DNA from: Limisphaerales bacterium
GTDB lineage: Bacteria > Verrucomicrobiota > Verrucomicrobiia > Limisphaerales > SXTU01
Assembly (NCBI GenBank): GCA_009773355.1
Contig: WRPG01000003.1
Span: 41,628 to 105,627 of the forward strand
Length of the DNA stretch: 64,000 nt
Reading direction: 5' to 3'
Each line of letters starts with the position of its first letter. Within the stretch, counting starts at the first letter, position 1. This document shows positions 25,470-36,363 of this stretch, piece by piece. The position numbers and the translations under genes were made by a program. A model generated the notes under the pieces. The model made no database searches. It was given only the letters and a program-made list of their open reading frames with translations, and was not told the DNA's origin.

Positions 25470-26474
25470 TCAGGGCAAAGCCGCTTCCACTGCCGCCAGC
25501 TTCTCGCCGTTCACGGTGCCTTGCACCAGCAGCACCGGCTCCTCGTCCTTCAACCGCTTGAACACCTCAGGCGCGTCGCGCTTCTGGAGCGTCAGGTCGC
25601 GCACGCCGTCGGCCTGGCAACTGAACAGCCTGGCGAAGCCTTTATAGACTCGCGGCGCGCCGACCACGCGCGACCAGCCGGCGAGTTTCTCCGCCGCCGG
25701 GCGCAGGCCCTTCCGCTCCAGCGCAAGGAAACTGTAAGGCAGGCTCCGCAGATCAATCCCCATCCGCCGGCCGAACCGCACCCAGTCTGAATCCGCCAGC
25801 ACGCCCGGCGGCGGCGCGGCGAAGTTGTGGCACCAGTGCCGCTCGTTGCCGGCGGCGAGCAGGCCGCAGGTCTCGTGGTGCGTGCAGGGCGCGATGACTT
25901 CAAACTCCTGCCGCAGCCCCTCGCGCATCGCGATGAGCGCCCGGCTGTCCGCGTGCGTGCCCGGCTCGACCCACAGCACGGCATCCGCGCGCCGGGCCAG
26001 TTGCAGCAACGCCTCGCGCTCCGCGTCCGGCAGCTCGTTCAGCACGTGACTCAGCACGAGCAGGCCGAGGCGTCCGGTGTCCGGCACGCCGGAGTTCACC
26101 GTGAGCTTGGGAAACACCGCCTTCGCCCGCGCGGCGGCGAACTCCATCGCCAGCGACGAGCGGTCAAACAGCCGGAGCGCCGGGAAGTTCTCCCCGCCGA
26201 ACTCGCGCAGCACGCACCGGCCCGCCACGCCGCTGCCGCAGCCCCAGTCCAGCACCTCGCCCGGCGGCGGTGCCCAGCCGCGCAGCTTCAGCTCCGCCAG
26301 CACCGCGTCCCACTTCCACGCGATGCGCTGCGCGAAGGTCAGGTCGTAGTTTGCGAGGTCCGCGCGCGACTGCCAATACGCGACCGTCGCGCCCGCGCCG
26401 GCCAGGAACCCGTCGCGCAGCCGCTCCAGCGCGGCCCAATCGAGCGTGTCCCAATTCGTTTCCGTCTGCGTCAT
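25470..26474 (-). CDS. Rsm22-family small ribosomal subunit protein / methyltransferase
   Basis: 334 residues. The SAM-binding motif is EVLDWGCGSGVAG (residues 73-85), followed by FDRSSLAMEFA and LVLSHVLNELPDAE, the Rsm22 pattern. Four cysteines, C197-x5-C203-x11-C215 and C286 (APCTHHETC...HWCHNF...FSCQADG), match the spacing style of the 4Fe-4S site reported in mitochondrial Rsm22/METTL17. The family is linked to small-subunit ribosome assembly. It is cytoplasmic and stands alone. ATG 26474 was chosen; the open frame extends upstream without homology. Confidence 0.8.
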   Translation of the reverse strand: MTQTETNWDTLDWAALERLRDGFLAGAGATVAYWQSRADLANYDLTFAQRIAWKWDAVLAELKLRGWAPPPGEVLDWGCGSGVAGRCVLREFGGENFPALRLFDRSSLAMEFAAARAKAVFPKLTVNSGVPDTGRLGLLVLSHVLNELPDAEREALLQLARRADAVLWVEPGTHADSRALIAMREGLRQEFEVIAPCTHHETCGLLAAGNERHWCHNFAAPPPGVLADSDWVRFGRRMGIDLRSLPYSFLALERKGLRPAAEKLAGWSRVVGAPRVYKGFARLFSCQADGVRDLTLQKRDAPEVFKRLKDEEPVLLVQGTVNGEKLAAVEAALP

Positions 26475-26499
26475 GCGCGAGAGATAACAGCCCTGCGCT

Positions 26500-26574
26500 G
26501 GTGGGGCGAGCGTCCTCGCGAGCCGGGCCACCCAGGTCGGCCGCCCAGCGGCTCGCGGAGACGCTTGCCCCACC
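26500..26574. repeat. Inverted-repeat element, GTGGGGCGAGCG family
   Basis: Arms 26500-26525 and 26549-26574 are inverted with three mismatches in 26 (GGTGGGGCGAGCG...). It lies in the divergent gap between the Rsm22-like gene and the next plus-strand gene, where promoters for both are expected. Confidence 0.75.
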
Positions 26575-26680
26575 GGGTGCGGCCCGTCGCCCGGCTTGAC
26601 GGAACCGCCCTGCGCCCAAAGACTGTCGCCACTGTCGGCCCACGGAATCCGCGCCGCGCGGACTGGAGCGCCGTCTTGCC

Positions 26681-27343
26681 ATGTCTGAAAGCCACAGCCG
26701 TCCGCCCTCCGGTGTCGAAGTCGGCCCGGATGTCGTGCTGTATTTTGGCGAGAAGATCGTCGTGTGCGCGGTGAAGGAGATGCCGGAATGGGAGAGCAAG
26801 GAGTCGTCCCGCCCGGCCATCGAGTTCGAGGAGAAGCGCTACTATCTCTCACGCAAGCTGCGCGGCGACGAGGACCGCCCCATCCGCTACGAGCTGGCCC
26901 CCTGGCCGGACTTCGCGGGCGTGCGGCCCAAGGTCGTCATCGTCTATGACGAGGACTACGTGGCGCTGCGCGACGGGGCATTCAAGAAGATCCGGCCCGC
27001 CGACGGCCACAAGACGGGCTGGCGTTTCCTCTACCCGCTGCTGGGCTTCGCGCCCGCCTCGTTCAAGGAGGACGTGCTCGAGCCGCACGGCATCAACCCG
27101 CTGCGCGTCTCGCTCGTCACCTGCCTGGGCGCCTACGTGTTCTTCATGGTGGAGCTGGTCAGCCTGTTCTTCTTCAGCCACGGCATCTTTCAGCGGCTCG
27201 CGGGCATCTTCATCTGGCTGGACTACCTCGCGGTGGTGCTGCTGCCCTTCGACTCCGCCGTGCGCTTCTACCAGATCCTGAACCGCGAGCGTTACCCCGA
27301 CGGCTTCTTCGAGTGGCTGCCGAAGTTTTTGCAGCGAAGGTGA
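26681..27343 (+). CDS. Membrane protein of unknown function
   Basis: 220 residues. The first 130 are soluble and charged (GPDVVLYFGEKIVVCAVKEMPEWESKE..., KVVIVYDEDYVALRDGAFKKIRPADGHKTGWRFLYPLLGFAP). Two membrane helices follow at about residues 147-190 (SLVTCLGAYVFFMVELVSLFFF and LAGIFIWLDYLAVVLLPFDSAVR), and the end is short. I do not recognise a family. ATG 26681 is the first start in the frame. Confidence 0.6.
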   Translation: MSESHSRPPSGVEVGPDVVLYFGEKIVVCAVKEMPEWESKESSRPAIEFEEKRYYLSRKLRGDEDRPIRYELAPWPDFAGVRPKVVIVYDEDYVALRDGAFKKIRPADGHKTGWRFLYPLLGFAPASFKEDVLEPHGINPLRVSLVTCLGAYVFFMVELVSLFFFSHGIFQRLAGIFIWLDYLAVVLLPFDSAVRFYQILNRERYPDGFFEWLPKFLQRR

Positions 27344-27442
27344 GGCGCGTCCGCTTAGGCCCGCGTTGAAGGCCCCAATGATTCGGGGCGGACAAGGATG
27401 GGAAGGTCTCGCTCCAAACTCCAGAGTTGCCCAGCGTGTGCC

Positions 27443-27585
27443 AGTGGTAGCGCAGGCTTGCAGCCTGCTGTTTCGCGGGTTTTCAACCCGCAGACGCCGC
27501 TGACTTTGCTGAACGGCTCTGATTGCAGGATGACCTGCCGGCTGCAAGCCGGCTGAAACAGCAGACTGCAAGTCCGCGCTACACT
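27443..27585. repeat. Composite inverted-repeat element, GCAGGCTTGCAGCCTGC family
   Basis: An outer inverted repeat (27443-27476 with about 27551-27585) encloses further palindromes: GCAGGCTTGCAGCCTGC, GCGGGTTTTCAACCCGC (27476-27492) and GCCGGCTGCAAGCCGGC (27538-27554). It occupies most of the 349-bp gap 27344-27692, in which I see no gene. Confidence 0.7.
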
Positions 27586-27692
27586 GCCGACGGCTCGGAG
27601 TTCGGGTTCAATCTTTGTCCGGCTCCAATCTTTGGGATCTCTCCGCCAAGGAATCGGCTTGGCCGGGAGACTTGGCTGCCTATCTTCTCCGC

Positions 27693-29306
27693 ATGGGCGT
27701 CCGCTTTCTCCTCCTGCTGCTCGCGGGCTGGCTCGCTTGGCCGGCGCACGCGCGGGCCGATGGCAAGGTCTTCTCGCAAGTCACCGCCGTAAAGACCGTC
27801 ACGCCGGACCAGCGGGCGCTGCTGCACTTGGCCGGCGGCACGGAGACGCTCGTGGTGGAGACGACGTTCGTGGGCGCGGGCACGAACTTCGCGTGGGTGG
27901 TTCCGCTGCCCGGCGCGCCGGAAATCACCGCCGTGCCGAGGACAGTGTTCATGAACCTGGAGCGGCTGTTTCAGCCGGAGGTGATTCACAAGCAGACGGC
28001 GTGGTGGGTGGGGATGCTCATCATGGCAGTTTTGCTGGGCACATTCATCCGCTCGCTGGGTAAACCCAGTGGTCTCTTGCAGTGGTTTGTCTTGGCCGTG
28101 TTGTTCCTGTTTCTGCTGGTCGCTGCGATCCCCGGCAAAGTGAAAGGACGTGGCCTCGCCGGTCTCTCCATTGAGCCAACCGCCGTCCAAATCCTCGCCC
28201 GCCAGACCGTCGGCGTGTTCGACACCGTCACGCTCAGTTCGCCGGATGGCGCGGCGCTCACGCGCTGGCTGAACGACAATGGATTCGCCGTCCCCGCCGC
28301 CGCCGCGCCCGTCATCGCGGACTACGCGAAGGCCGGCTGGGTCTTCGCCGCCGCGAAGTTGAGCCGGCCCGACGCCACGGGCAAAACCAGCCCGCACCCG
28401 CTGGCCTTCAAGTTCAAGACCGACCGCGCGGTCTATCCGCTCCGCCTCACCGGCGTGGAGAACGACCGCTGCCTCGTGGAGCTGTATGTCTTCGGCGAGT
28501 CGCGCGCGGAACTGCCGGGCTTCAAGGTCGAGCAGTGCCTCGCGACGGAGTTTCCGAAGGAGCTGCCCAAGGGAACCAACCCGAACGACGACCAAGACCG
28601 GCTGTCGTTCCGCGAACCAGCGCCGGGCCAACTCCGTATCCGCCATCCCGCGCTGCGCTCGCTCGTCGCAGGCTCAACTGTGGGCACCAAGCTCACCGGC
28701 ACGCTCGACGCGGCGGCGATGAGCCATGACGCTTACCTCGCGTGGGCACCCTTCGAGCGTCAACTCCCAAGCTTCTACAGCCACGAGGCCGCCTGCATCC
28801 GTGCGATGAACCTCGGCGTCGCCGTGCTCCTGTTCACGCTGCCCTGTGTTGGGTTCTGGCTGTGGCGGAAGAATGGATGTTGGACATTCCGGTTGCTCGC
28901 TCAAGTCGTCGGCTGCGCGATGGTTGTGGGGATGGTGTATTTCGTGGCGTTGCCGAAGATCGAGGTGAGGGTGAGCCGGGGAATCTATGCCAGCTATCGT
29001 GGAAGGCAGATGAACTGGCGACAATTCGACGGTGGCATCCAGCAATTGGAGCTCGAACTTCGGTTAAAGGAAAACCGGTCCGCCATACCGCAAGCGTGGA
29101 ATGTCCAGGCGTTGCTGGTCGCGCTTGAACCCTACTTCCGCCGCGAAGACCCGTTGCAAAACATCTTCACCGGCGAACCCCTCCGCGAGGAAGCCACCCC
29201 CGGCAACCTCCTCTTCCGCCCCACCGCGCGCGGCACCGAAGTCCTCTGGCACGACGTGGACTGCGTCGAGCACCTCCTAGCCACGCTCCCCACCCGCGCG
29301 CCGTAG
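27693..29306 (+). CDS. DUF2330 domain-containing membrane protein
   Basis: 537 residues with a signal peptide (FLLLLLAGWLAWPAHARA). The DUF2330 hallmarks are SQVTAVKTVTPDQRALLHLAGGTETLVVETTFVGAGTNFAWVVPLPGAPEI and LVELYVFGESRAELPGF. Hydrophobic segments lie near residues 108-150 and 370-420. DUF2330 proteins are secreted or membrane proteins of unknown role. The stop codon TAG (29304-29306) is part of the inverted-repeat element starting at 29303. ATG 27693 was chosen for the leader. Confidence 0.8.
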   Translation: MGVRFLLLLLAGWLAWPAHARADGKVFSQVTAVKTVTPDQRALLHLAGGTETLVVETTFVGAGTNFAWVVPLPGAPEITAVPRTVFMNLERLFQPEVIHKQTAWWVGMLIMAVLLGTFIRSLGKPSGLLQWFVLAVLFLFLLVAAIPGKVKGRGLAGLSIEPTAVQILARQTVGVFDTVTLSSPDGAALTRWLNDNGFAVPAAAAPVIADYAKAGWVFAAAKLSRPDATGKTSPHPLAFKFKTDRAVYPLRLTGVENDRCLVELYVFGESRAELPGFKVEQCLATEFPKELPKGTNPNDDQDRLSFREPAPGQLRIRHPALRSLVAGSTVGTKLTGTLDAAAMSHDAYLAWAPFERQLPSFYSHEAACIRAMNLGVAVLLFTLPCVGFWLWRKNGCWTFRLLAQVVGCAMVVGMVYFVALPKIEVRVSRGIYASYRGRQMNWRQFDGGIQQLELELRLKENRSAIPQAWNVQALLVALEPYFRREDPLQNIFTGEPLREEATPGNLLFRPTARGTEVLWHDVDCVEHLLATLPTRAP

Positions 29307-29375
29307 CTCGACATTCCGATGTCGAGTCCCGTCGCGAGCGAACCCCAAAAACTCGACATCGGAATGTCGAGCTAC
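29303..29375. repeat. Inverted-repeat element, CTCGACATTC family, copy 2
   Basis: A perfect 25-bp inverted repeat with arms 29303-29327 (GTAGCTCGACATTCCG...) and 29351-29375. Each arm is also near-palindromic, so one large or two small hairpins can form. The upstream gene ends at the TAG inside the left arm. Confidence 0.9.
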
Positions 29376-29388
29376 TAGGCGGCCTTTG

Positions 29389-29568
29389 GAGTGTGGTGAC
29401 TCGTCACCGCTTTCCGCAGGCGACTTGTCGCCGTCGAGGTCGGACGCGTGTTGCCTTGGCGATGCCGCCCCAGCTTGCGCCAGCCGGATGCCGTGCTATT
29501 TCACATCGCCCATCGGACTTCGACGGCGACAAGTCGCCTGCGGAAAGCGGCGAGAACTCGCCGCACTC
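29389..29568. repeat. Large inverted-repeat element, GGCGACTTGTCGCC family
   Basis: Arms of more than 50 bp (29389-29443 and 29516-29568) pair with few mismatches. They carry the palindromes GGCGACTTGTCGCC and GTGACTCGTCAC / GGCGAGAACTCGCC, the latter pair differing in a compensatory way. It stands between two CTCGACATTC elements in the 374-bp gap 29307-29680; no gene is seen there. Confidence 0.8.
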
Positions 29569-29588
29569 CACAGCGCGCGCCGCGCACC

Positions 29589-29660
29589 GTAGCTCGACAT
29601 CCCGATGTCGAGTCCCGCCGCGTGGGAACGCCCGAACTCGACATTGGAATGTCGAGCTAC
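29589..29660. repeat. Inverted-repeat element, CTCGACATTC family, copy 3
   Basis: Arms 29589-29613 and 29636-29660 are inverted with two mismatches in 25. Same family as 29303-29375 and 5257-5326. It ends 20 bp before the M1 peptidase start, so it overlaps the likely leader of that gene. Confidence 0.85.
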
Positions 29661-29680
29661 ATGGCCCTATCCTCCCCGCC

Positions 29681-32335
<2,655 letters not shown>

Positions 32336-32345
32336 CGCGGCGTGG

Positions 32346-32419
32346 CTGTAGCGGCGCTCTGTGAGCGCCGTGCCGTGCTTAACATTCTCCAGCTCGGCGG
32401 TCACAGACCGCCGCTACAG
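32346..32419. repeat. Inverted-repeat element, CTGTAGCGGCGCTC family
   Basis: Arms 32346-32370 and 32395-32419 are inverted with two mismatches in 25. Each arm keeps its own palindrome (GGCGCTCTGTGAGCGCC versus GGCGGTCTGTGACCGCC), so the two changes compensate. It lies between the M1 peptidase and lysC, which converge. Confidence 0.8.
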
Positions 32420-32451
32420 GAGGAACAGCGGACAGGAGTGTCCGCCCACTT

Positions 32452-33672
32452 TCACGTCCCGAGGAAGGCCTTGTGCACCGCGCGCATGGCGGCGTCGCCT
32501 TTCGCGAGGTCAATGACCACGGAGATTTTGATTTCGCTGGTGGAGATCATGTCAATGTTCACGCCTTCCTTGGCGAGCGTCTCGAACATCTTCGCGGCCA
32601 CGCCGCTGTGGCTCTTCATGCCCACGCCCACGATGGAGAGCTTGCCGATGGTCTCGCTAACGGCGAGTTCCGCGAAGCCGATCTCGGCCTTGAGGGCGTC
32701 CATGACCTTGCGCGCCTTGGCGAGGTCGGGCTTGTCGGCGGTGAAGGAGATGTCGGTGGTGGGCGACTTCGAGCCGTGGCTGATGTTCTGCACGATCATG
32801 TCCACGCCGATGGTGGCGTCGGCCAGCGCCTTGAAGACGCGGGCGGCGACGCCCGGCTTGTCCGGCACGGCGACGAGCGTGACCTTGGCCTGGTTCTTGT
32901 CGAGCGCGACGCCGCGCACGACGACGCCTTCCATGCTTTGCGTTTCTTCTTTCACGATGGTTCCGGGGTTGTCGTTCAGACTGGAGCGGACTTCAAACAC
33001 GACGCCGAATTTCTTGGCGAACTCGACGGAGCGGAGCTGCATGACCTTCGCGCCCGCGCCGGCCAGCTCAAGCATCTCGTCGTAGGCAATCTCCGGCAGC
33101 TTCTTCGCGCCGGGCACGATGCGCGGATCGGCGGTATAGACGCCGTCCACGTCGGTGTAAATCTGGCAGAGGTCGGCCTTCACGGCGGCGGCCAGCGCGA
33201 TGGCGGTCAAGTCCGAGCCACCACGGCCCAGCGTGGTGATCTGGCCTTCGGCGGTCTCGCCCTGGAAGCCGGCGACGATGACCACATTCCCCGCGTCGAG
33301 CTGCGCGTGGACTTTCTTGGGCGTGATGTTCTTGATCTTGGCCTTGGTGTGAACGCCGTCGGTGACGATGCCTGCCTGCGCGCCGGTGAGCGATGTGGCC
33401 GGGATGCCGAGCTGCTGGAGGGCGATGGCGGTGAGGGCGATGGTCTGCTGTTCGCCGGTGGCGAGGAGCATGTCCATCTCGCGCTCGCTGGGCAGCGGGG
33501 TGATTTCCTTGGCGAGCTTGATGAGGTTGTCAGTCACGCCGCTCATGGCGGACACGACGACGACGACCTGATCACCGCGATTGCGACACTCGGCCACGCG
33601 CCGGGCGACGTTCTTGATGCGCTCAGGGCTGCCGACCGAGGTGCCGCCGTATTTCTGGACAATGAGAGCCAT
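32452..33672 (-). CDS. lysC: Aspartate kinase
   Basis: 406 residues. VQKYGGTSVGSPERIKNVARRV, VVVVSAMSGVTDNLI, GRGGSDLTAIALAAAVKADLCQIYTDVDGVYTADPRIVP and two C-terminal ACT domains (VTLVAVPDKPGVAARVFKALAD; LSIVGVGMKSHSGVAAKMFETLAKEGVNIDMISTSEIKISVVI) are diagnostic. It phosphorylates aspartate, the first step to lysine, threonine and methionine. The ACT domains suggest feedback control by lysine and/or threonine. Hom and ThrC of the same route are encoded at 38.9-41.7 kb. Confidence 0.95.
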   Translation of the reverse strand: MALIVQKYGGTSVGSPERIKNVARRVAECRNRGDQVVVVVSAMSGVTDNLIKLAKEITPLPSEREMDMLLATGEQQTIALTAIALQQLGIPATSLTGAQAGIVTDGVHTKAKIKNITPKKVHAQLDAGNVVIVAGFQGETAEGQITTLGRGGSDLTAIALAAAVKADLCQIYTDVDGVYTADPRIVPGAKKLPEIAYDEMLELAGAGAKVMQLRSVEFAKKFGVVFEVRSSLNDNPGTIVKEETQSMEGVVVRGVALDKNQAKVTLVAVPDKPGVAARVFKALADATIGVDMIVQNISHGSKSPTTDISFTADKPDLAKARKVMDALKAEIGFAELAVSETIGKLSIVGVGMKSHSGVAAKMFETLAKEGVNIDMISTSEIKISVVIDLAKGDAAMRAVHKAFLGT

Positions 33673-33743
33673 GTCAAAGGGCGCGTGTTCTAGCAGGAGG
33701 GCGCGGGATTTGGCAATGCCGGTTCTGAGCGAAAGGGATTGGC

Positions 33744-35267
33744 TCAGGCTGCCGGCAGGCGGACGGCGAAGGTGCTGCCCACGCCGGGTTGGCTGGTGAC
33801 GGCGAGGGTGCCGCCGTGCGCGTCCACGATGGCCTTGCAGATGGCGAGGCCGAGGCCCGCGTGGCCGGCGCTGCGGGTGCGCGCCTTGTCCGCGCGGTAG
33901 AAGCGCTCGAAGAGGTGCGGCAAATCCTCCGCCGCGATGCCTTGACCGGTGTCGTGAACTTCCAGCAGGACGTGGCTCGCGGTGGCGGCGGTGCGGACGC
34001 GCACCTCGCCGCCGGGACGGTTGTAGCAAATCGCGTTGGTCAGGAGGTTCGTCGCAATCTGGCCGAGCCGTTGCGCATCGCCGAGACAGGTGGCGTGCTC
34101 GGGGTCGAAGGCCAGCCGCACGTTGCGCTGCTCGGCGAGCGGCTGGACGAGAGCAAGGGTTTCGCCGACGAGGGCGACGAGGTCCACGGGCTTGCACTCC
34201 ATCCGCTCGTGGCCGGAGTCGAAGCGGCTCAGGTCCAGCAGCGATTCGGTGAGCCGCCGCATCTGCTGCGCGACGGCGAGGCACTCCTGCACCGCTTCGC
34301 GATATTCGCCGGGCGTGCGTTCGCGCGCGAGTGTGGTCTGCGCCTCGGAAATCAGCACCGCGATGGGCGTGCGCAGCTCGTGCGCGGCGTCGGCGGTGAA
34401 CTGCTTCTGCTGCGCGAAGGCGGCTTCGAGCCGGGTGAAGGTGGAGTTCAGCACGCCGGCCAGCCGGCCGAGTTCGTCGGCGGGGTCGGTCACTTGGATG
34501 CGCTCGGCGAGGTTGCCGCCGGCGATTTTCACGGCGGTCTGGCTGATGTCCTCGATGGGCCGGATGGCACGCGCCGCGAGCCACCAGCCGCCCGCGAGGC
34601 CGAGGAGCAGCACACCGCCGCCCACGAGCGACAGCAGCCACCCGAGCCGGCGCAGCTCCGCGAGGTCGGGCGCGATGTCGTGGCCGACGAGCACAAGGCT
34701 GCCGGCACGGGTGCGCAGCGCGAACTCGCGGAACTCCCCGCGCGTCCGCGCCAGCGCGGTGTCTGCGGCAGTTTCCATTTCAGGGACGGACAACTCAGGT
34801 GGCGCGTTGGTGGAGCGGCGCAATTCCTCGCCTTCACGCGACCACGCGACGATGTAATAACCGCTGGCGACGGCGTCCTCGAACGGCGAAGGCATGTCGG
34901 GCGGCTGTCGGAAGTCACCGGAGAAGCTTCCGCGCGCGCCGTCGGGACCAAAGCCAAAGCCGGACCGTCCTTCGGGTCGCTTGCCATCGGGCGAACGCGG
35001 TTCGCCCGGAGCCGAATCGCCAGGATCGACGCGGTCCCGAAAAATCCGGAAGTTGCCCGGGGGCCGTTCGCCGGCTGACCCCGGCCCGCCGAAGCGTCCG
35101 AACATGCCGGCCAGCGGCAGGGCGCGGCGCTGCAACTCTTGGTCCACGCGGCGCAGGCGGTTGTCGAGCACGAGGTAGTAGGCCGTGCAGCCGAACGTCA
35201 CGAGCACGATGAGCAACAGCAGCCCGTGCCACACCTGCAACCGCCAGCGAAGGGAATGGGTGAGCAT
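33744..35267 (-). CDS. Two-component sensor histidine kinase
   Basis: 507 residues. A membrane helix at about 15-34, an outer sensor region with an Arg/Gly/Pro-rich low-complexity stretch (62-125), a second helix at about 210-230, a HAMP linker ([27 protein letters not shown]), then the H-box [11 protein letters not shown] (H296), N box ([12 protein letters not shown]), G1 (EVHDTGQGI), F and G2 ([16 protein letters not shown]). The response regulator stops two bases before this gene starts, so they form an operon. The signal is unknown. The linked divergent genes at 36364 and 37065 are plausible targets. Confidence 0.92.
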   Translation of the reverse strand: MLTHSLRWRLQVWHGLLLLIVLVTFGCTAYYLVLDNRLRRVDQELQRRALPLAGMFGRFGGPGSAGERPPGNFRIFRDRVDPGDSAPGEPRSPDGKRPEGRSGFGFGPDGARGSFSGDFRQPPDMPSPFEDAVASGYYIVAWSREGEELRRSTNAPPELSVPEMETAADTALARTRGEFREFALRTRAGSLVLVGHDIAPDLAELRRLGWLLSLVGGGVLLLGLAGGWWLAARAIRPIEDISQTAVKIAGGNLAERIQVTDPADELGRLAGVLNSTFTRLEAAFAQQKQFTADAAHELRTPIAVLISEAQTTLARERTPGEYREAVQECLAVAQQMRRLTESLLDLSRFDSGHERMECKPVDLVALVGETLALVQPLAEQRNVRLAFDPEHATCLGDAQRLGQIATNLLTNAICYNRPGGEVRVRTAATASHVLLEVHDTGQGIAAEDLPHLFERFYRADKARTRSAGHAGLGLAICKAIVDAHGGTLAVTSQPGVGSTFAVRLPAA

Positions 35268-35269
35268 GG

Positions 35270-35923
35270 TCAGGCTTCAATGCAATACCCCTGCCCGCGC
35301 CGGGTGGCGATGAGGTCGTGGCCGAGCTTTTTGCGGATGCTGAAGATGTGAACGTCCACGAGGTTCGAGAGCGTGTCGTCGTTCTCGTCGAAGAGGTGCT
35401 CGTAAAGCGTCGTGCGCGAGACGACTTCGCCGCGATGCAGCGCGAGGTATTCGAGGATGGCGAACTCGCGCGCGGTGAGCGTGACCGCTGCGCCCGCGCG
35501 CGTGACGGCGCGTGTGCGCGGATGGATGACGATGTCGCCCAGCGCAATCTCCGGCTTCGGCTGTCCCTTCGAGCGACGGATGAGCGCGCGCACGCGGGCG
35601 AGCAGCTCCGGCAGGTCGAAGGGCTTCACGAGATAGTCGTCCGCGCCGGTGTCGAGGCCGCGCACGCGGTCGCTGGTGGCGTCGCGCGCGGTGAGCAGGA
35701 GCACGGGCGTCTTCTTCGTCTCGCGCACGCGGGCGAGGACTTCCCAGCCGTCCATCTTGGGCAGCATCACGTCGAGCACGATGGCGTCGTAGTCGTAGTC
35801 CACCGCCTTGAACGCGCCCTCCACGCCGTCGCCGGCGGTGTCCACGGCATAGCCCTCCTCGCGCAACGCCTTGGCGAGGTTGCGCAGCAAACGCGGTTCG
35901 TCTTCGACCACCAGGATTCGCAT
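35270..35923 (-). CDS. OmpR/PhoB-family response regulator
   Basis: 217 residues. Receiver domain with E7/D8, phospho-acceptor D51 (IVLDVMLPKMDGW), T78 and K100, then a winged-helix DNA-binding domain (LTAREFAILEYLALHRGEVVSRTTLYEHLFDENDDTLSNLVDVHIFSIRKKLG...IATRRGQGYCIE). It works with the kinase encoded immediately downstream. Tandem GATTAAG-type repeats with an 11-bp period upstream (36014-36031 and 36165-36182) fit the binding mode of this family and suggest autoregulation. ATG 35923 (MRILVVEDEP) is the conserved start. Confidence 0.93.
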   Translation of the reverse strand: MRILVVEDEPRLLRNLAKALREEGYAVDTAGDGVEGAFKAVDYDYDAIVLDVMLPKMDGWEVLARVRETKKTPVLLLTARDATSDRVRGLDTGADDYLVKPFDLPELLARVRALIRRSKGQPKPEIALGDIVIHPRTRAVTRAGAAVTLTAREFAILEYLALHRGEVVSRTTLYEHLFDENDDTLSNLVDVHIFSIRKKLGHDLIATRRGQGYCIEA

Positions 35924-36013
35924 TGTCGTGTCGGGCTGGGCGCAGTGTCGGCGGTTCCGACGTGGCTGGCGAGCGCGGAGCCATTGGTCAACGGGGGCAG
36001 AATAGCGGGTGTG

Positions 36014-36031
36014 GATTAAGGGAAGATTAAG
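36014..36031 (+). promoter_or_regulatory. Candidate response-regulator operator (GATTAAG-N4-GATTAAG)
   Basis: Two identical GATTAAG heptamers start at 36014 and 36025, an 11-bp period typical of OmpR/PhoB-family binding sites. They lie about 90 bp upstream of the response-regulator start. A second, inverted site is at 36165-36182. Binding is inferred, not shown. Confidence 0.5.
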
Positions 36032-36047
36032 ACGGCAGCCCGAAATC

Positions 36048-36131
36048 TTTGCCGCGAAAGGACGCAAAGAACACAAAGGAAAACAGTGGAGGGCTTTTTT
36101 CCTCTGCGCTCTTTGCGCCCTTTCGTGGCAA
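36048..36131. repeat. Inverted-repeat element, CTTTGCG family, copy 2
   Basis: The arms (about 36048-36079, TTTGCCGCGAAAGGACGC..., and 36101-36131) are inverted with about five mismatches in 32. It lies between the two candidate operators in the 440-bp divergent gap 35924-36363. Related to 25369-25463. Confidence 0.7.
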
Positions 36132-36164
36132 ATCAGTGGATGCCCCCTCGCAACTTCATCTTCG

Positions 36165-36182
36165 CTTAACGCTGCCTTAATC
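36165..36182 (-). promoter_or_regulatory. Candidate response-regulator operator, inverted copy
   Basis: On the minus strand it reads GATTAAG-N4-CGTTAAG, again with an 11-bp period. It is a second copy of the tandem motif at 36014-36031, pointing the other way, and lies about 180 bp before the gene at 36364. Confidence 0.5.
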
Positions 36183-36363
36183 ACCCGCCTGCGAGAGTGG
36201 CGGCATGAAAAACGCATTGCGTCTCCTGCCCGCCGACAGCGCCGACACTGGCGCGGTCGCTCCCGCCACCCGCTTTCCCTCCGCTCCGGTCGTTCTCACT
36301 TCGGCCTCGCGAACGAGGCCGGCGGCCAGCGCGGATGGGAATGCACACAAACACCTGGTCACC

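Noticed and set aside
29303..29660. CRISPR array in the repeat cluster
   Set aside because: The repeats are inverted and of different families, without regular direct repeats or unique spacers of constant length, and no cas genes are present.
36205..36363. Extended N terminus of the glycine-rich secreted protein
   Set aside because: The frame is open from ATG 36205, but a normal signal peptide begins at ATG 36364, which is the better start.
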